From JBJXHG01 sp046160865 (GTDB taxonomy: Bacteria > Planctomycetota > UBA1135 > GCA-002686595), in NCBI GenBank assembly GCA_046160865.1, contig JBJXHG010000085.1, forward strand, positions 1 through 11,921: a DNA stretch of 11,921 nt, written 5' to 3'. Below, one piece after another: positions 4,493-11,852 of this stretch. The translations under genes were made by a program, and so were the position numbers. The stretch's first letter is position 1, and every line of letters starts with the position of its first letter. Under the pieces are notes generated by a model. It had not been told where the DNA came from, did not search any database, and worked only from the letters and a program-made list of their open reading frames with translations.

Positions 4493-7400
4493 TCAGCGCG
4501 CGCGATTCGGGTCCGACGGCGCGCGCGCCGGAATCCAGCGCTCGAGCAGTGCGAGCAACTCGTCGCGCCGCAGCGGCTTGCTGAGGAAGTCGTCCATGCC
4601 GGACGCGAGGCAGCGCTCACGGTCACCCTTCATCGCGCTCGCGGTCAGCGCGACGATCGGCGTGCGTTCCCCGGCGCGCTCACGCGCGCGGATCGCCGCC
4701 GTGGCTTCGTAGCCGTCGAGCTCCGGCATGTGACAGTCCATCAGGATCAAGTCGTAGCGCCGCTCGCTCAGAGCGCGGAGCGCTGCGCGTCCGTCGTCGA
4801 CCACGTCCACGACGAAGCCCTCACGCTCGAGAAAGCGTGTGGCAACGCGCTGATTCACGACGTTGTCCTCCGCGATCAGCACTCGACCGCCGGCGTTCGT
4901 GCTCGCGACGTCGGACGACGACTGCAACCCAGGCAACGGCGCGCGCGGCGGTGTGGCCTGCAGCGCCGAGAGGTTCGAGCATCGCACGCGCACGCTGAAC
5001 CAGAACGTGCTGCCCTTGCCGAGCACGCTGTCCACGTCCATCGTCCCGCCGAGCAGTCCGCACAGCTGCCGCGAGATCACGAGCCCGAGTCCCGTTCCGC
5101 CGTAGCGTCGCGTCGTGGATCCGTCGGCTTGCGAGAAGCTCTGGAACAATCTGGAGCGCGACTCGGCCGCGATGCCGATGCCGGTGTCCTGCACCTCGAA
5201 CTTGAGCACCCACGATTCGGCGTCGTGCTCGAGCGCGCGCACGCGCACGTCGATCGAGCCGTTCGGCGTGAACTTGATCGCGTTGCTGATCAAGTTCGTG
5301 AGGATCTGCCGGAGGCGCACGATGTCGCCCGCGACGTAGACCGGCACTTCGGGCTCGATCGACAGCGTGAGCGAGAGACCCTTCGACTGCGCGCAAGCGC
5401 GCTGCCACTTCACGATTTCCTCGATCCCGGCGCGCAAGTCGAAGTCGATCGTTTCGAGGTCGAGCTTGCCGGCTTCGATCTTCGAGAAGTCGAGGATGTC
5501 GTTCACGATCGAGAGCAGCGACTCCGCCGACGAGCGCACGGCTTCCACGTAGCCGCGTTGCTCGACGTCGAGCGGCGTGTCCAGCAGCAAGAGGCTCATT
5601 CCGAGCACGCCGTTCAGCGGCGTGCGCACCTCGTGGCTCATGTTGGCCACGAACTGCGACTTCAAGCGCGACGCCTCGATGGCTTCGTCTCGCGCGCGCG
5701 CGAGCTGTGACTCCCAGACCTTGCGGCCCTGGATGTCGATGCACGAGCCGATGAAGCCCTCGAACGTGCCGTCCGGGCCGTGCCGGGGCTGACCGCGATC
5801 GAGGATCCAGCGGTAGTCACCGGAGCGATGGCGCAAGCGGTACTCCATTTCGAACGCTTGCTGCGCTTCGAACGCGGCCACGTACGTCGCCATGCAACTC
5901 GCGCGGTCGTCGGGATGCACGCCCTCGATCCAGCCGTCGCCCAGTTCGTCGGCGAGAGCTCGTCCCGTGAAGTCGATCCACGCACGATTGAAGTACGTGC
6001 AGCGGCGCGTCGTGTCCGACATCCAGATCAGCGCCGCCGCTCCGTCGGCGAGAGCGCGGAAGCGCTCCTCGCTCTCCTGCATCGCACGCTCGGCACGCTT
6101 GCGCTCGGTGATGTCGGAGTGCGAGCCCGTCATGCGCACCGGCATGCCGGTCTCGTCCCACAACGCCTGCCCGCGATCGAGGATCCACTTGTACTTACCG
6201 TCGCTGCACTGCAAGCGGTACTCGACCTGGTAGTGCTCGGTCGTGTGGTTGAAGTGATCGCGGATCGCGCGCATGACGCGCGACATGTCCTCCGGATGGA
6301 TGCGCGACGTCCACGAGCCCAGCTCGCGGCTCACGTCCTCGGCCTGCAGCCCGAGCATCTCGCGCCATCGATCCGAGAAGAACACCTCGTTGGTGCGCAC
6401 GTTCCAGTCCCAGATGCCGTCGTTGTTGCCGCGCAACACGAGCTGCCAGCGCTGCTCGCTCTCGCGCAAGCGCTCGTTCGCCCGGCCGCGTTCCTCTTCG
6501 AGCGTCGCGTTCTGGATGAGCTGCTGCAGCCGTTCACCCGCGCAGCGGAGCAGTGCGCACACTTCGGCGGTCCACGTGCGCGCGCGCGGCGCGTCGAGAC
6601 ACAAGAGCGCGGTCAGCACGCCGTCGGTGCGCAGCGGCACGTCGAGCAACGCGCGCGTGCCGCCGCTGATCAGAGCATGACTGAGCAGGACGAGACGCGT
6701 GTCGTCGACCACCTCCGGCACGGCGACGACCTCGCCCGCTTCCAGCGCGGCGAGGTACTCCGGCGCGGAGCGCAGATCCGCCGTCGCACCGAGCAAACTC
6801 GGCATGCCAGACGGCTCGACCGAGCACTCGACCGCGAGACGACTCCGCGCGCGGACGCTCGAGTACGCCGCGCGGCACTCCGGAAAGGCTTCGTGGATCG
6901 TGTGGAGCGCGTACGAGATCACGTCGCGAACGCGCATGCCCGAGCGCACGTCCGAGATGGCGTCGAGCAGCTCGAGGCGCCGCTCGTTCGCCCGCAATGC
7001 AACGGCCGAGGCACGCTCGCGCGCGGCCAGCTCGGCGAGCTCGGCGCAGGTGCGCCGCAAGTCGATCTGCGCCATGACCTGGCGCGCCAACGCTTCGAGC
7101 GACGTCCGTTGCGCGTCGGTGAGCTCACGCGGAACCACGTCGATCACGCACAGGGATCCGAGCGCATGACCGTCCGGATCGACGAACGGAGCACCGGCGT
7201 AGAACACCACCCCGCCGGGACGAGCGACGAGCGGGTTGTCGTGAAAGCGCACGTCTTCGCGCGCGTCGCGAACGATGAGCAGCGCGCTGGGATTCGCGAC
7301 CGTGTGCGCGCAGAACGCCGTCGCCCGCGCCGGCTCGCACCCATCGAAGCCGAACCGGGCTTTGAACCACAGCCGTGACTCGTCGACCAGCGTGATCAGC

Positions 7401-7540
7401 GCGACCGGGGTCTCGCACATCGACGCCGCCAGACGCGCCAAGTCGTCGAACGCCGATTCGGGTTCGGTGTCGAGGATGCGACTGCGCCGCACGGCGTTCA
7501 GGCGCGCGATTTCGTCGGCCGGCCGCGGGGCGTCGCTCAC
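4493..7540 (-). CDS. Hybrid sensor histidine kinase, GAF-GAF-PAS-PAS-HisKA-HATPase-REC
   Basis: The protein has 1015 residues from a GTG at 7540. This start gives MSDAPRPADEIARLNAVRRS, the usual beginning of this GAF-first kinase type. The frame is open much further, but that part lies antisense to the AtuA gene. Domains are GAF at about 26-165 (RILDTEP, then WFKARFG and FCAHTV), GAF-like at 190-345, PAS/PAC at 362-482, PAS/PAC at 490-607, and HisKA with SHEVRTPLNG (phospho-acceptor H636). The HATPase has N-box N749/N753, G1 DTGIG 785-789 and G2 GGTGLG 814-819. The receiver at 886-1002 has E891/D892, D935, T966 and K988. All catalytic residues are present. There is no membrane segment, so it senses a cytosolic signal. 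Phosphate would pass from H636 to D935 and then to an Hpt protein not seen here. A weak GAGAG precedes the start. Confidence 0.95.
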   Translation of the reverse strand: MSDAPRPADEIARLNAVRRSRILDTEPESAFDDLARLAASMCETPVALITLVDESRLWFKARFGFDGCEPARATAFCAHTVANPSALLIVRDAREDVRFHDNPLVARPGGVVFYAGAPFVDPDGHALGSLCVIDVVPRELTDAQRTSLEALARQVMAQIDLRRTCAELAELAARERASAVALRANERRLELLDAISDVRSGMRVRDVISYALHTIHEAFPECRAAYSSVRARSRLAVECSVEPSGMPSLLGATADLRSAPEYLAALEAGEVVAVPEVVDDTRLVLLSHALISGGTRALLDVPLRTDGVLTALLCLDAPRARTWTAEVCALLRCAGERLQQLIQNATLEEERGRANERLRESEQRWQLVLRGNNDGIWDWNVRTNEVFFSDRWREMLGLQAEDVSRELGSWTSRIHPEDMSRVMRAIRDHFNHTTEHYQVEYRLQCSDGKYKWILDRGQALWDETGMPVRMTGSHSDITERKRAERAMQESEERFRALADGAAALIWMSDTTRRCTYFNRAWIDFTGRALADELGDGWIEGVHPDDRASCMATYVAAFEAQQAFEMEYRLRHRSGDYRWILDRGQPRHGPDGTFEGFIGSCIDIQGRKVWESQLARARDEAIEASRLKSQFVANMSHEVRTPLNGVLGMSLLLLDTPLDVEQRGYVEAVRSSAESLLSIVNDILDFSKIEAGKLDLETIDFDLRAGIEEIVKWQRACAQSKGLSLTLSIEPEVPVYVAGDIVRLRQILTNLISNAIKFTPNGSIDVRVRALEHDAESWVLKFEVQDTGIGIAAESRSRLFQSFSQADGSTTRRYGGTGLGLVISRQLCGLLGGTMDVDSVLGKGSTFWFSVRVRCSNLSALQATPPRAPLPGLQSSSDVASTNAGGRVLIAEDNVVNQRVATRFLEREGFVVDVVDDGRAALRALSERRYDLILMDCHMPELDGYEATAAIRARERAGERTPIVALTASAMKGDRERCLASGMDDFLSKPLRRDELLALLERWIPARAPSDPNRAR

Positions 7541-7633
7541 GGAAACGAACTCTCGGGAAGCGCAACCACGCCCCGGCGGAGGTCCAGGTGCGCGCTCGCG
7601 TTCCGGTCTATCGGAGCCGTCGCACACCGTCTT

Positions 7634-7650
7634 GAGGCACGGATTGCCTC
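7634..7650. repeat. Short hairpin in the kinase/AtuA divergent region
   Basis: GAGGCA (7634-7639) pairs with TGCCTC (7645-7650) around the 5-nt loop CGGAT. It sits mid-way in the 201-bp region between the divergent kinase and AtuA genes. It could be an operator-like palindrome for either gene, but six base pairs can occur by chance. Confidence 0.3.
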
Positions 7651-7682
7651 GCGCTCCACCGATCCTCGGAATGGGTCGGCGG

Positions 7683-7710
7683 TTGTCGAGCGCGCCCTTC
7701 TCCCTACACT
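7683..7710 (+). promoter_or_regulatory. Candidate sigma-70-type promoter of the AtuA-Pta operon
   Basis: TTGTCG (7683-7688) and TACACT (7705-7710) each match the -35 and -10 consensus at four of six positions, with a 16-nt spacer. Transcription from here would start near 7717, just ahead of the Shine-Dalgarno at 7724. The placement is sensible but the match is only moderate. Confidence 0.35.
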
Positions 7711-7723
7711 TGCGGCCCCACTC

Positions 7724-7728
7724 AGGAG
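7724..7728 (+). promoter_or_regulatory. Shine-Dalgarno of the AtuA-family gene
   Basis: AGGAG lies 13 nt before the ATG at 7742. The spacing is somewhat long but usable, and no other in-frame start lies closer upstream with protein-like sequence. Confidence 0.5.
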
Positions 7729-7741
7729 CCGCACAGTCCCA

Positions 7742-9127
7742 ATGACGCGCAAGAAGCAGGTCCTCGTCGCCAACGGCCAAGGTTTTTGGGGCGACTCGAT
7801 GCTCGGTCCGGTCCGCCTCGTGCGCGAAGGCCCGCTCGACTACCTCACGCTCGACTACTTGGCCGAGGTGACGATGAGCATCCTGCAGAAGCAGAAGTCG
7901 CGGAACCCGCAGTCGGGTTTCGCGACGGACTTCGTCGCGCTCATCGATCGGATCCTGCCCGAGCTCGTCCAGAAGAACATCAAGGTCGTCGCGAACGCTG
8001 GCGGCGTGAATCCCGAAGGCTGCATGCGCGCGGTGCTCGACGTCATCGCGAAGCACGGCTTCCGCGGCGTGAAGGTCGGCATCGTCGAGGGCGACGACAT
8101 CCTCGGGCGGCTCGACGAGCTGATCGCGAGCGGCGAAGAGTTCCGCAACATGGACACGGGCGAGCCGCTCGCGCGCGTGCGCAAGGGTGTGACGAGCGCC
8201 AACGTCTACCTCGGCGCGTTCCCGATCGCGGAAGCGCTCGCGCAAGGCGCGCAGATCGTGATCACCGGCCGCGGCACCGATCCTGGTCTCGTGCTGGGAC
8301 CGCTGATCCACGAGTTCGGATGGGGACCGCGTGACTTCGACGTGCTCGCCGCCGGCACGGTCGCGGGTCACATCGTCGAGTGCGGTGCGCAGTGCACCGG
8401 CGGCAATTACACCGATTGGCGCAAGGTGCCCGACATGGCGCGCATCGGGTATCCGATCATCGAGGCGAGCGCCGACGGTTCGTTCGTCATCACGAAGCAC
8501 ACCGGCACGGGTGGCATCGTCGACGTCTCGACCGTGACGCACCAGCTCGCATACGAGATGGGCGATCCGCGCGCGTATCTCGGCCCCGACGTCAGCGCCG
8601 ACTTCACGAGCTTTTCGATGGAGCAGGACGGCCGCGACCGCGTGCGTGTCTTCGGTGTGACCGGCGGCGCGCCGACCCCGACGTACAAGGTGTCGATGAG
8701 CACGCTCGGCGGCTGGAAGGCGATCGGTCAGCTCACGATCAGCGGACCCGACGCGCTCGCCAAGGCCGAGCTCTGCAGCCGCATCGTGTGGGAGCGGCTC
8801 GCGCTCGACGGTTGCGAGTACGCGCCGGAGGAACGCCTGGTCGAGTACCTCGGCGCGAACGTGTGCCACGCCGGGGTCGCACCCGCGGATCGTGCCGATC
8901 CGACGGAGATCGTGCTGCGCATGGGCGTGAAAGGTCCCGATCGAGCGAAGGTCGATCGCTTCGGATTCGAGCTCGTACCGCTCGTCACGAGTGGTCCGCC
9001 GGGCGTGACGGGCTTCGCCGGTGGCCGACCGAAGGCGACCGAGATCATCGGCTTCTGGCCCGCGCTCGTGCGCAAGGAAAAGATCCCGACGCGCGTGCGC
9101 GTCGTGACGTCGGAGGCGAAGCCGTGA
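7742..9127 (+). CDS. AtuA-family (DUF1446) protein
   Basis: The protein has 461 residues and matches the AtuA/DUF1446 family (PF07287). Signatures are VANAGGVNPEG (83-93), ITGRGTDPGLVLGPLIHEFG (174-193) and GHIVECGAQCTGGNYTDW (209-226), plus the C-terminal PPGVTGF and GGRP. AtuA was named from the acyclic terpene (citronellol/geraniol) utilisation cluster of Pseudomonas, but its reaction is not established and homologues are widespread with acyl-CoA enzymes. So terpene catabolism should not be assumed here. The protein looks cytosolic. It is the first gene of a tight plus-strand operon and starts 201 bp from the divergent kinase gene. The short domain usually found at the AtuA C-terminus is encoded separately 16 nt downstream. 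Confidence 0.9.
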   Translation: MTRKKQVLVANGQGFWGDSMLGPVRLVREGPLDYLTLDYLAEVTMSILQKQKSRNPQSGFATDFVALIDRILPELVQKNIKVVANAGGVNPEGCMRAVLDVIAKHGFRGVKVGIVEGDDILGRLDELIASGEEFRNMDTGEPLARVRKGVTSANVYLGAFPIAEALAQGAQIVITGRGTDPGLVLGPLIHEFGWGPRDFDVLAAGTVAGHIVECGAQCTGGNYTDWRKVPDMARIGYPIIEASADGSFVITKHTGTGGIVDVSTVTHQLAYEMGDPRAYLGPDVSADFTSFSMEQDGRDRVRVFGVTGGAPTPTYKVSMSTLGGWKAIGQLTISGPDALAKAELCSRIVWERLALDGCEYAPEERLVEYLGANVCHAGVAPADRADPTEIVLRMGVKGPDRAKVDRFGFELVPLVTSGPPGVTGFAGGRPKATEIIGFWPALVRKEKIPTRVRVVTSEAKP

Positions 9128-9143
9128 ATCGGAAGTCGAAGTC

Positions 9144-9491
9144 ATGACGCTCGTCCCCCTCTCCCGTATCGCGAGCGCGCGCTCCGGCGACAAAGGCGAA
9201 GGCTCGAACGTCGGCGTGCTCGCCCGTTCGCGCGTCGCGTACGAGTTCTTGAAGAGAGAGCTCACCGCCGAGCGTGTGCGCCACCACATGGCCGCGATCA
9301 ACGCCGGTGCGGTCAAGCGCTACGAAGCCGACAACATGGCCGTGCTCAACTTCATCCTCGAGGACAGTCTCGGCGGCGGCGGGTCGGCGTCGCTCAAGAC
9401 CGACGCGCAAGGCAAGACGCACGGCCTGGCCGTGTTGCGCCTCGAGATCGACGTGCCGAACGACGTGTTGCGGCAGACGCCGGAAGCGTGA
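9144..9491 (+). CDS. AtuA C-terminal-domain-type protein
   Basis: The protein has 115 residues and resembles the domain that follows DUF1446 in full-length AtuA. It begins ARSGDKGEGSNVGVLARS (12-29), continues with FLKRELTAERVRHHM, YEADNMAVLNFIL and the glycine run EDSLGGGGSASLKTDAQGKT, and ends in LRLEIDVP. As a stand-alone polypeptide 16 nt after the DUF1446 gene, it probably forms a complex with it. The enzymatic role is unknown. The ATG at 9144 is preceded by only weak purines, so translation may be coupled to the upstream gene. No frameshift is evident between the two parts: the upstream gene ends at a clean TGA and this one has its own start. The split therefore looks natural. Confidence 0.85.
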   Translation: MTLVPLSRIASARSGDKGEGSNVGVLARSRVAYEFLKRELTAERVRHHMAAINAGAVKRYEADNMAVLNFILEDSLGGGGSASLKTDAQGKTHGLAVLRLEIDVPNDVLRQTPEA

Positions 9492-9501
9492 GCGGCGCGC
9501 G

Positions 9502-10452
9502 ATGAACGTCTTGCTCGAGATCCAGGAGAAGGCGCGCCGCGCCGCGCGGCGCATCGTGCTCCCGGAAGCGCAGGACGAGCGCGTGCGGCGCGCCGCGGCG
9601 ACGCTCGCGGCACAGAAGCTGTGCGTTCCGGTGCTCGTCGATGGTGGTCGCATGGGCGCGGCACCGGCGGGAGTGGAGGTCGTGCGTCCCGCGCGCGACG
9701 CACGCACGCAGCAGTTCGGCGAGGCGCTCTTCGAGCTGCGCAAGGCGAAGGGCATGACGATCGAGGAAGCGCACGAGCGCGTCCTCGATCCACTCGTGTT
9801 CGGCGCGTTCCTGGTGCGCAGCGGCGATTGCGCGGCCGGCGTGTCGGGCAGCGAAGCCGCGACCGCGGACGTGTTGCGCGCAGGTCTGCAAATCGTCGGG
9901 CTCGCGCACGGCATCAAGACGCTCTCGTCGTGCTTCCTGATGATCCTGAAGGACCGCGTGTACACGTTCGCGGACTGCGGCGTCGTGCCCGATCCGACCG
10001 CCGAACAGCTCGTCGACATCGCGGTCGCGTCCGCCGAGAGTCACCGGCGCCTCGTCGGCGAGGCGCCGCGCGTCGCGCTGCTCTCCTTCTCGACCAAGGG
10101 CTCGGCAAGTCACGCGCGCGTCGACAAGGTGCGCGCAGCGACGGAGCTCCTGCGCAAGCGCGCTCCCAATCTGACGGTCGATGGCGAGCTGCAACTCGAC
10201 GCGGCGATCGTGCCGCAGGTCGCGGATCGCAAGGCGCCGGGCTCGCCGCTGGCGGGCCGCGCGAATGTACTCGTCTTCCCCGATCTCGACGCGGGCAACA
10301 TCGGATACAAGCTCGTCGAGCGCTTGGCCGGCGCCACCGCGCTCGGTCCGCTCGTGCAAGGGTTGGAGAAGCCGTTCATGGATCTGTCACGCGGCTGCAA
10401 GTCCGAAGACATCGTCGACGTTGCCTGCATCGCGTCGATACTCGCAGGATGA
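9502..10452 (+). CDS. pta: Phosphate acetyltransferase (or butyryltransferase)
   Basis: The protein has 316 residues, the size of the single-domain PTA/PTB family (PF01515), without the extra N-terminal domains of long Pta forms. It interconverts acetyl-CoA plus phosphate with acetyl phosphate plus CoA in the cytosol. Signatures are IVLPEAQDERVRRAA (18-32), SFSTKGSA (195-202), DGELQLDAAIVP (227-238), VFPDLDAGNIGYK (258-270) and DLSRGCKSEDIVDVA (294-308). S296, R297 and D303 match the catalytic Ser-Arg and Asp of the Methanosarcina enzyme (S309, R310, D316). It starts 10 nt after the AtuA C-terminal-type gene, with no strong Shine-Dalgarno. No acetate kinase is adjacent, so the acyl phosphate must be used elsewhere. 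Acetyl versus longer-acyl specificity cannot be decided from sequence, though the motifs favour Pta. Confidence 0.93.
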   Translation: MNVLLEIQEKARRAARRIVLPEAQDERVRRAAATLAAQKLCVPVLVDGGRMGAAPAGVEVVRPARDARTQQFGEALFELRKAKGMTIEEAHERVLDPLVFGAFLVRSGDCAAGVSGSEAATADVLRAGLQIVGLAHGIKTLSSCFLMILKDRVYTFADCGVVPDPTAEQLVDIAVASAESHRRLVGEAPRVALLSFSTKGSASHARVDKVRAATELLRKRAPNLTVDGELQLDAAIVPQVADRKAPGSPLAGRANVLVFPDLDAGNIGYKLVERLAGATALGPLVQGLEKPFMDLSRGCKSEDIVDVACIASILAG

Positions 10453-11015
10453 CGTGCATGCGCACTGCGTCGATCGCATCGTTCGTGCTGGCCGCCCTCG
10501 CCGGTTGCTCGCGCGACGCTCCAGAGGAATCCGCGAGCGCGGCGCCGGCGACGTTGGACACCACGGCGACGGTGAGCGACACCGCGCCGCTCGACGGTGA
10601 CGAAGCAGCGTGCGCAGGTCCGGCGGAAACCGTGGACAAGGGCGAGGGCTGCACCGTCGAGCGCGTGCGCGCGGGTGACGGAACGGCGCTCGGCGTGCAC
10701 GACGTGGCGCTCGTGCGCTACTCGCTGCGCATCGACGGCACGGACAAGATCGTCGCTTCGACCGAGGGCTGGCCGACCGCTGCGCGGATCGCGCTCGCGC
10801 AACCTTCGGCGAGCGGCACCGGCGCGACCGCGCAGAGTGCCGCGAGCGCGATCGCCGGCTTCTCCCGCGCGCTCGCGGGCGAGCGCGTCGGCTCGAAGCT
10901 CACGATCCGCATCCCGCCGGCGCTCGGTTACGGTGCCGCGGGTTTGCCCGCGTCCGGAATCCCCGCGGAGACGACCTTGGTGGCCGAGGTCGAGATCCTC
11001 GGCATCGCACGATGA
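10449..11015 (+). CDS. FKBP-type prolyl isomerase lipoprotein, divergent active site
   Basis: The protein has 188 residues from the ATG at 10449, which overlaps the pta stop as ATGA. An in-frame ATG at 10458 is an alternative. A lipoprotein signal, MRTASIASFVLAALAGC (lipobox LAGC, lipidated Cys20), is followed by an Ala/Thr/Ser-rich linker to about residue 65 and then an FKBP-like domain (67-186). VALVRYSLRIDG and the end LGYGAAG...GIPAETTLVAEVEIL are FKBP-like. The segment that normally carries FD and R reads IVASTEGWP, and an Ala/Ser-rich insert (118-136) interrupts the middle. The catalytic pocket is therefore degenerate, and chaperone or binding activity may outweigh isomerase activity. 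Location would be membrane-anchored in the periplasm. It overlaps the next FKBP gene by 4 nt. Confidence 0.85.
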   Translation: MTCMRTASIASFVLAALAGCSRDAPEESASAAPATLDTTATVSDTAPLDGDEAACAGPAETVDKGEGCTVERVRAGDGTALGVHDVALVRYSLRIDGTDKIVASTEGWPTAARIALAQPSASGTGATAQSAASAIAGFSRALAGERVGSKLTIRIPPALGYGAAGLPASGIPAETTLVAEVEILGIAR

Positions 11016-11464
11016 GCCGTCGCCGCGCGTGCGCGCTCCTGCTCGCGATGCTGCCCGTGTCGTGCGCCCACATCGGACTGCAGCAACGCCCCGTGGCCGT
11101 CGCGCGCGGCACCGTGCGCACGTCGTCCGGCGTGACGTACGAAGAGCTGTTTCGCGGCACGGGCCCCGCGGCGCAGAAGGGCGACACGGTGACGTTCGAT
11201 TACACGGTGTGGCTCGCAGGCGGCGAGCGCATCGATTCGACGCTCGATCGTGGCGTTCCGCTCACGATTGCGATCGGCAACGCGCCGGTACACGGGCTCG
11301 ACGAAGGTCTGGTCGGCATGCAAGCCGGCGGACGCCGCAAGCTGAAGGTCCCGTCCGAGCTCGGCTACGGAGAGAAAGGCGTACCGGATCTGATTCCGCC
11401 GAACGCACCGCTCGTGTTCGAAGTGCACTTGATCGAGCTAGCGCGAAGCGCATCCTCGCGCTGA
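11012..11464 (+). CDS. FKBP-type peptidyl-prolyl isomerase, exported
   Basis: The protein has 150 residues, with the start ATG overlapping the previous stop as ATGA. An N-terminal signal (MSRRRACALLLAMLPVSC) ends in a Cys18 with a lipobox-like but non-ideal context (Pro at -3), so it is either a lipoprotein or a cleaved periplasmic protein. The FKBP domain at about 42-143 is canonical: TFDYTVWLAGGERIDST (D75), R80, VHGLDEGLVGMQAGGRRKL, LGYGEKG (Y119), LIPPNAPLVFEVHLIEL (F136). Most FKBP12 ligand-pocket positions are kept, but the floor Trp is replaced by Leu98. It should be an active proline cis-trans isomerase assisting folding outside the cytoplasm, perhaps together with its divergent neighbour. 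It is the last gene of the five-gene operon and is followed by a hairpin. Confidence 0.92.
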   Translation: MSRRRACALLLAMLPVSCAHIGLQQRPVAVARGTVRTSSGVTYEELFRGTGPAAQKGDTVTFDYTVWLAGGERIDSTLDRGVPLTIAIGNAPVHGLDEGLVGMQAGGRRKLKVPSELGYGEKGVPDLIPPNAPLVFEVHLIELARSASSR

Positions 11465-11501
11465 GCGCATGCGCGCAGTGCGACTTGCGCACGGAGCGCG
11501 C

Positions 11502-11529
11502 GCGTGCGGTGCGTCCGCGCGCCGCACGC
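11502..11529 (+). terminator. Probable terminator of the AtuA-Pta-FKBP operon
   Basis: GCGTGCGGTGCG (11502-11513) pairs with CGCGCCGCACGC (11518-11529) over 12 bp, with one T·G wobble, around the tetraloop TCCG. It lies 37 nt after the last operon gene. Only TT follows, so it is a GC-rich hairpin without a real U-tract. Confidence 0.6.
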
Positions 11530-11544
11530 TTGAATCGGCGGCGC

Positions 11545-11754
11545 GGGGACCCTGTCGGCTGCGAACGCCCGACTGAGTCGTGCAGCTTGCTTGGGCGCTT
11601 CAGCTGTGAGCTGCGCGAATGCGAGCGCCGACGCTGCGGCGGCGTGCAATCTCGCGTTACCGGAATGTCGAGTGTCGCAGCCGCGCCAAGGCAGCCGCAC
11701 AGCAACGGCGAGCTGCACGTCACAGCAACGCGTTCGCAGCCGACACGGGTCCCC
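11545..11754. repeat. 210-nt imperfect palindrome
   Basis: The left arm 11545-11568 (GGGGACCC then TGTCGGCTGCGAACGC) pairs with 11754-11730 at every position except a single 1-nt bulge. After a symmetric 11/11 internal loop, GTGCAGCT (11580-11587) pairs perfectly with AGCTGCAC (11711-11718). The central part has further GC-rich partial pairing. It is either a structured RNA, a palindromic repeat or a MITE-like element. The overall plan (long arms, internal loop, apical part) is like the element at 4291-4451, although I see no long shared sequence. Confidence 0.65.
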
Positions 11755-11765
11755 GCCGTTTAAAG

Positions 11766-11793
11766 CGGGCATCGCGGCAGACCGCGATACCCG
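11766..11793. terminator. Hairpin with CAGA loop, possible terminator
   Basis: CGGGCATCGCGG (11766-11777) pairs with CCGCGATACCCG (11782-11793) at 11 of 12 positions around the loop CAGA. No T-tract follows on the plus strand. TTTAAA at 11759-11764 lies to its left, giving a short T-run after the hairpin on the minus strand. It may end the preceding palindromic element or act in either direction. Confidence 0.45.
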
Positions 11794-11820
11794 AAGGCTG
11801 AGCGCGAGCCGACTCGCACG

Positions 11821-11852
11821 AAAAAAAAGGACCCGGGGGCCGAAGCCCCCGG
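11821..11852 (-). terminator. Intrinsic-type terminator for a minus-strand gene beyond the window
   Basis: On the minus strand CCGGGGGC (11852-11845) and GCCCCCGG (11840-11833) form an 8-bp stem closed by C-TTCG-G, an especially stable tetraloop. It is followed after four bases by eight T (11828-11821). This is the only hairpin here with a true U-tract. It implies a transcript arriving from the right, convergent with the AtuA-Pta operon. The stop codon of its gene is not within the 69 nt visible, so the gene must end beyond 11921, or the frame passing through the hairpin is real. Confidence 0.7.

Noticed and set aside
7541..9316. Upstream extension of the kinase frame (about 590 more codons, 1607 in all)
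   Set aside because: Most of it is the exact antisense of the AtuA-family gene and its neighbour, and the translation has shadow-frame composition. The kinase family start pattern fixes the GTG at 7540.
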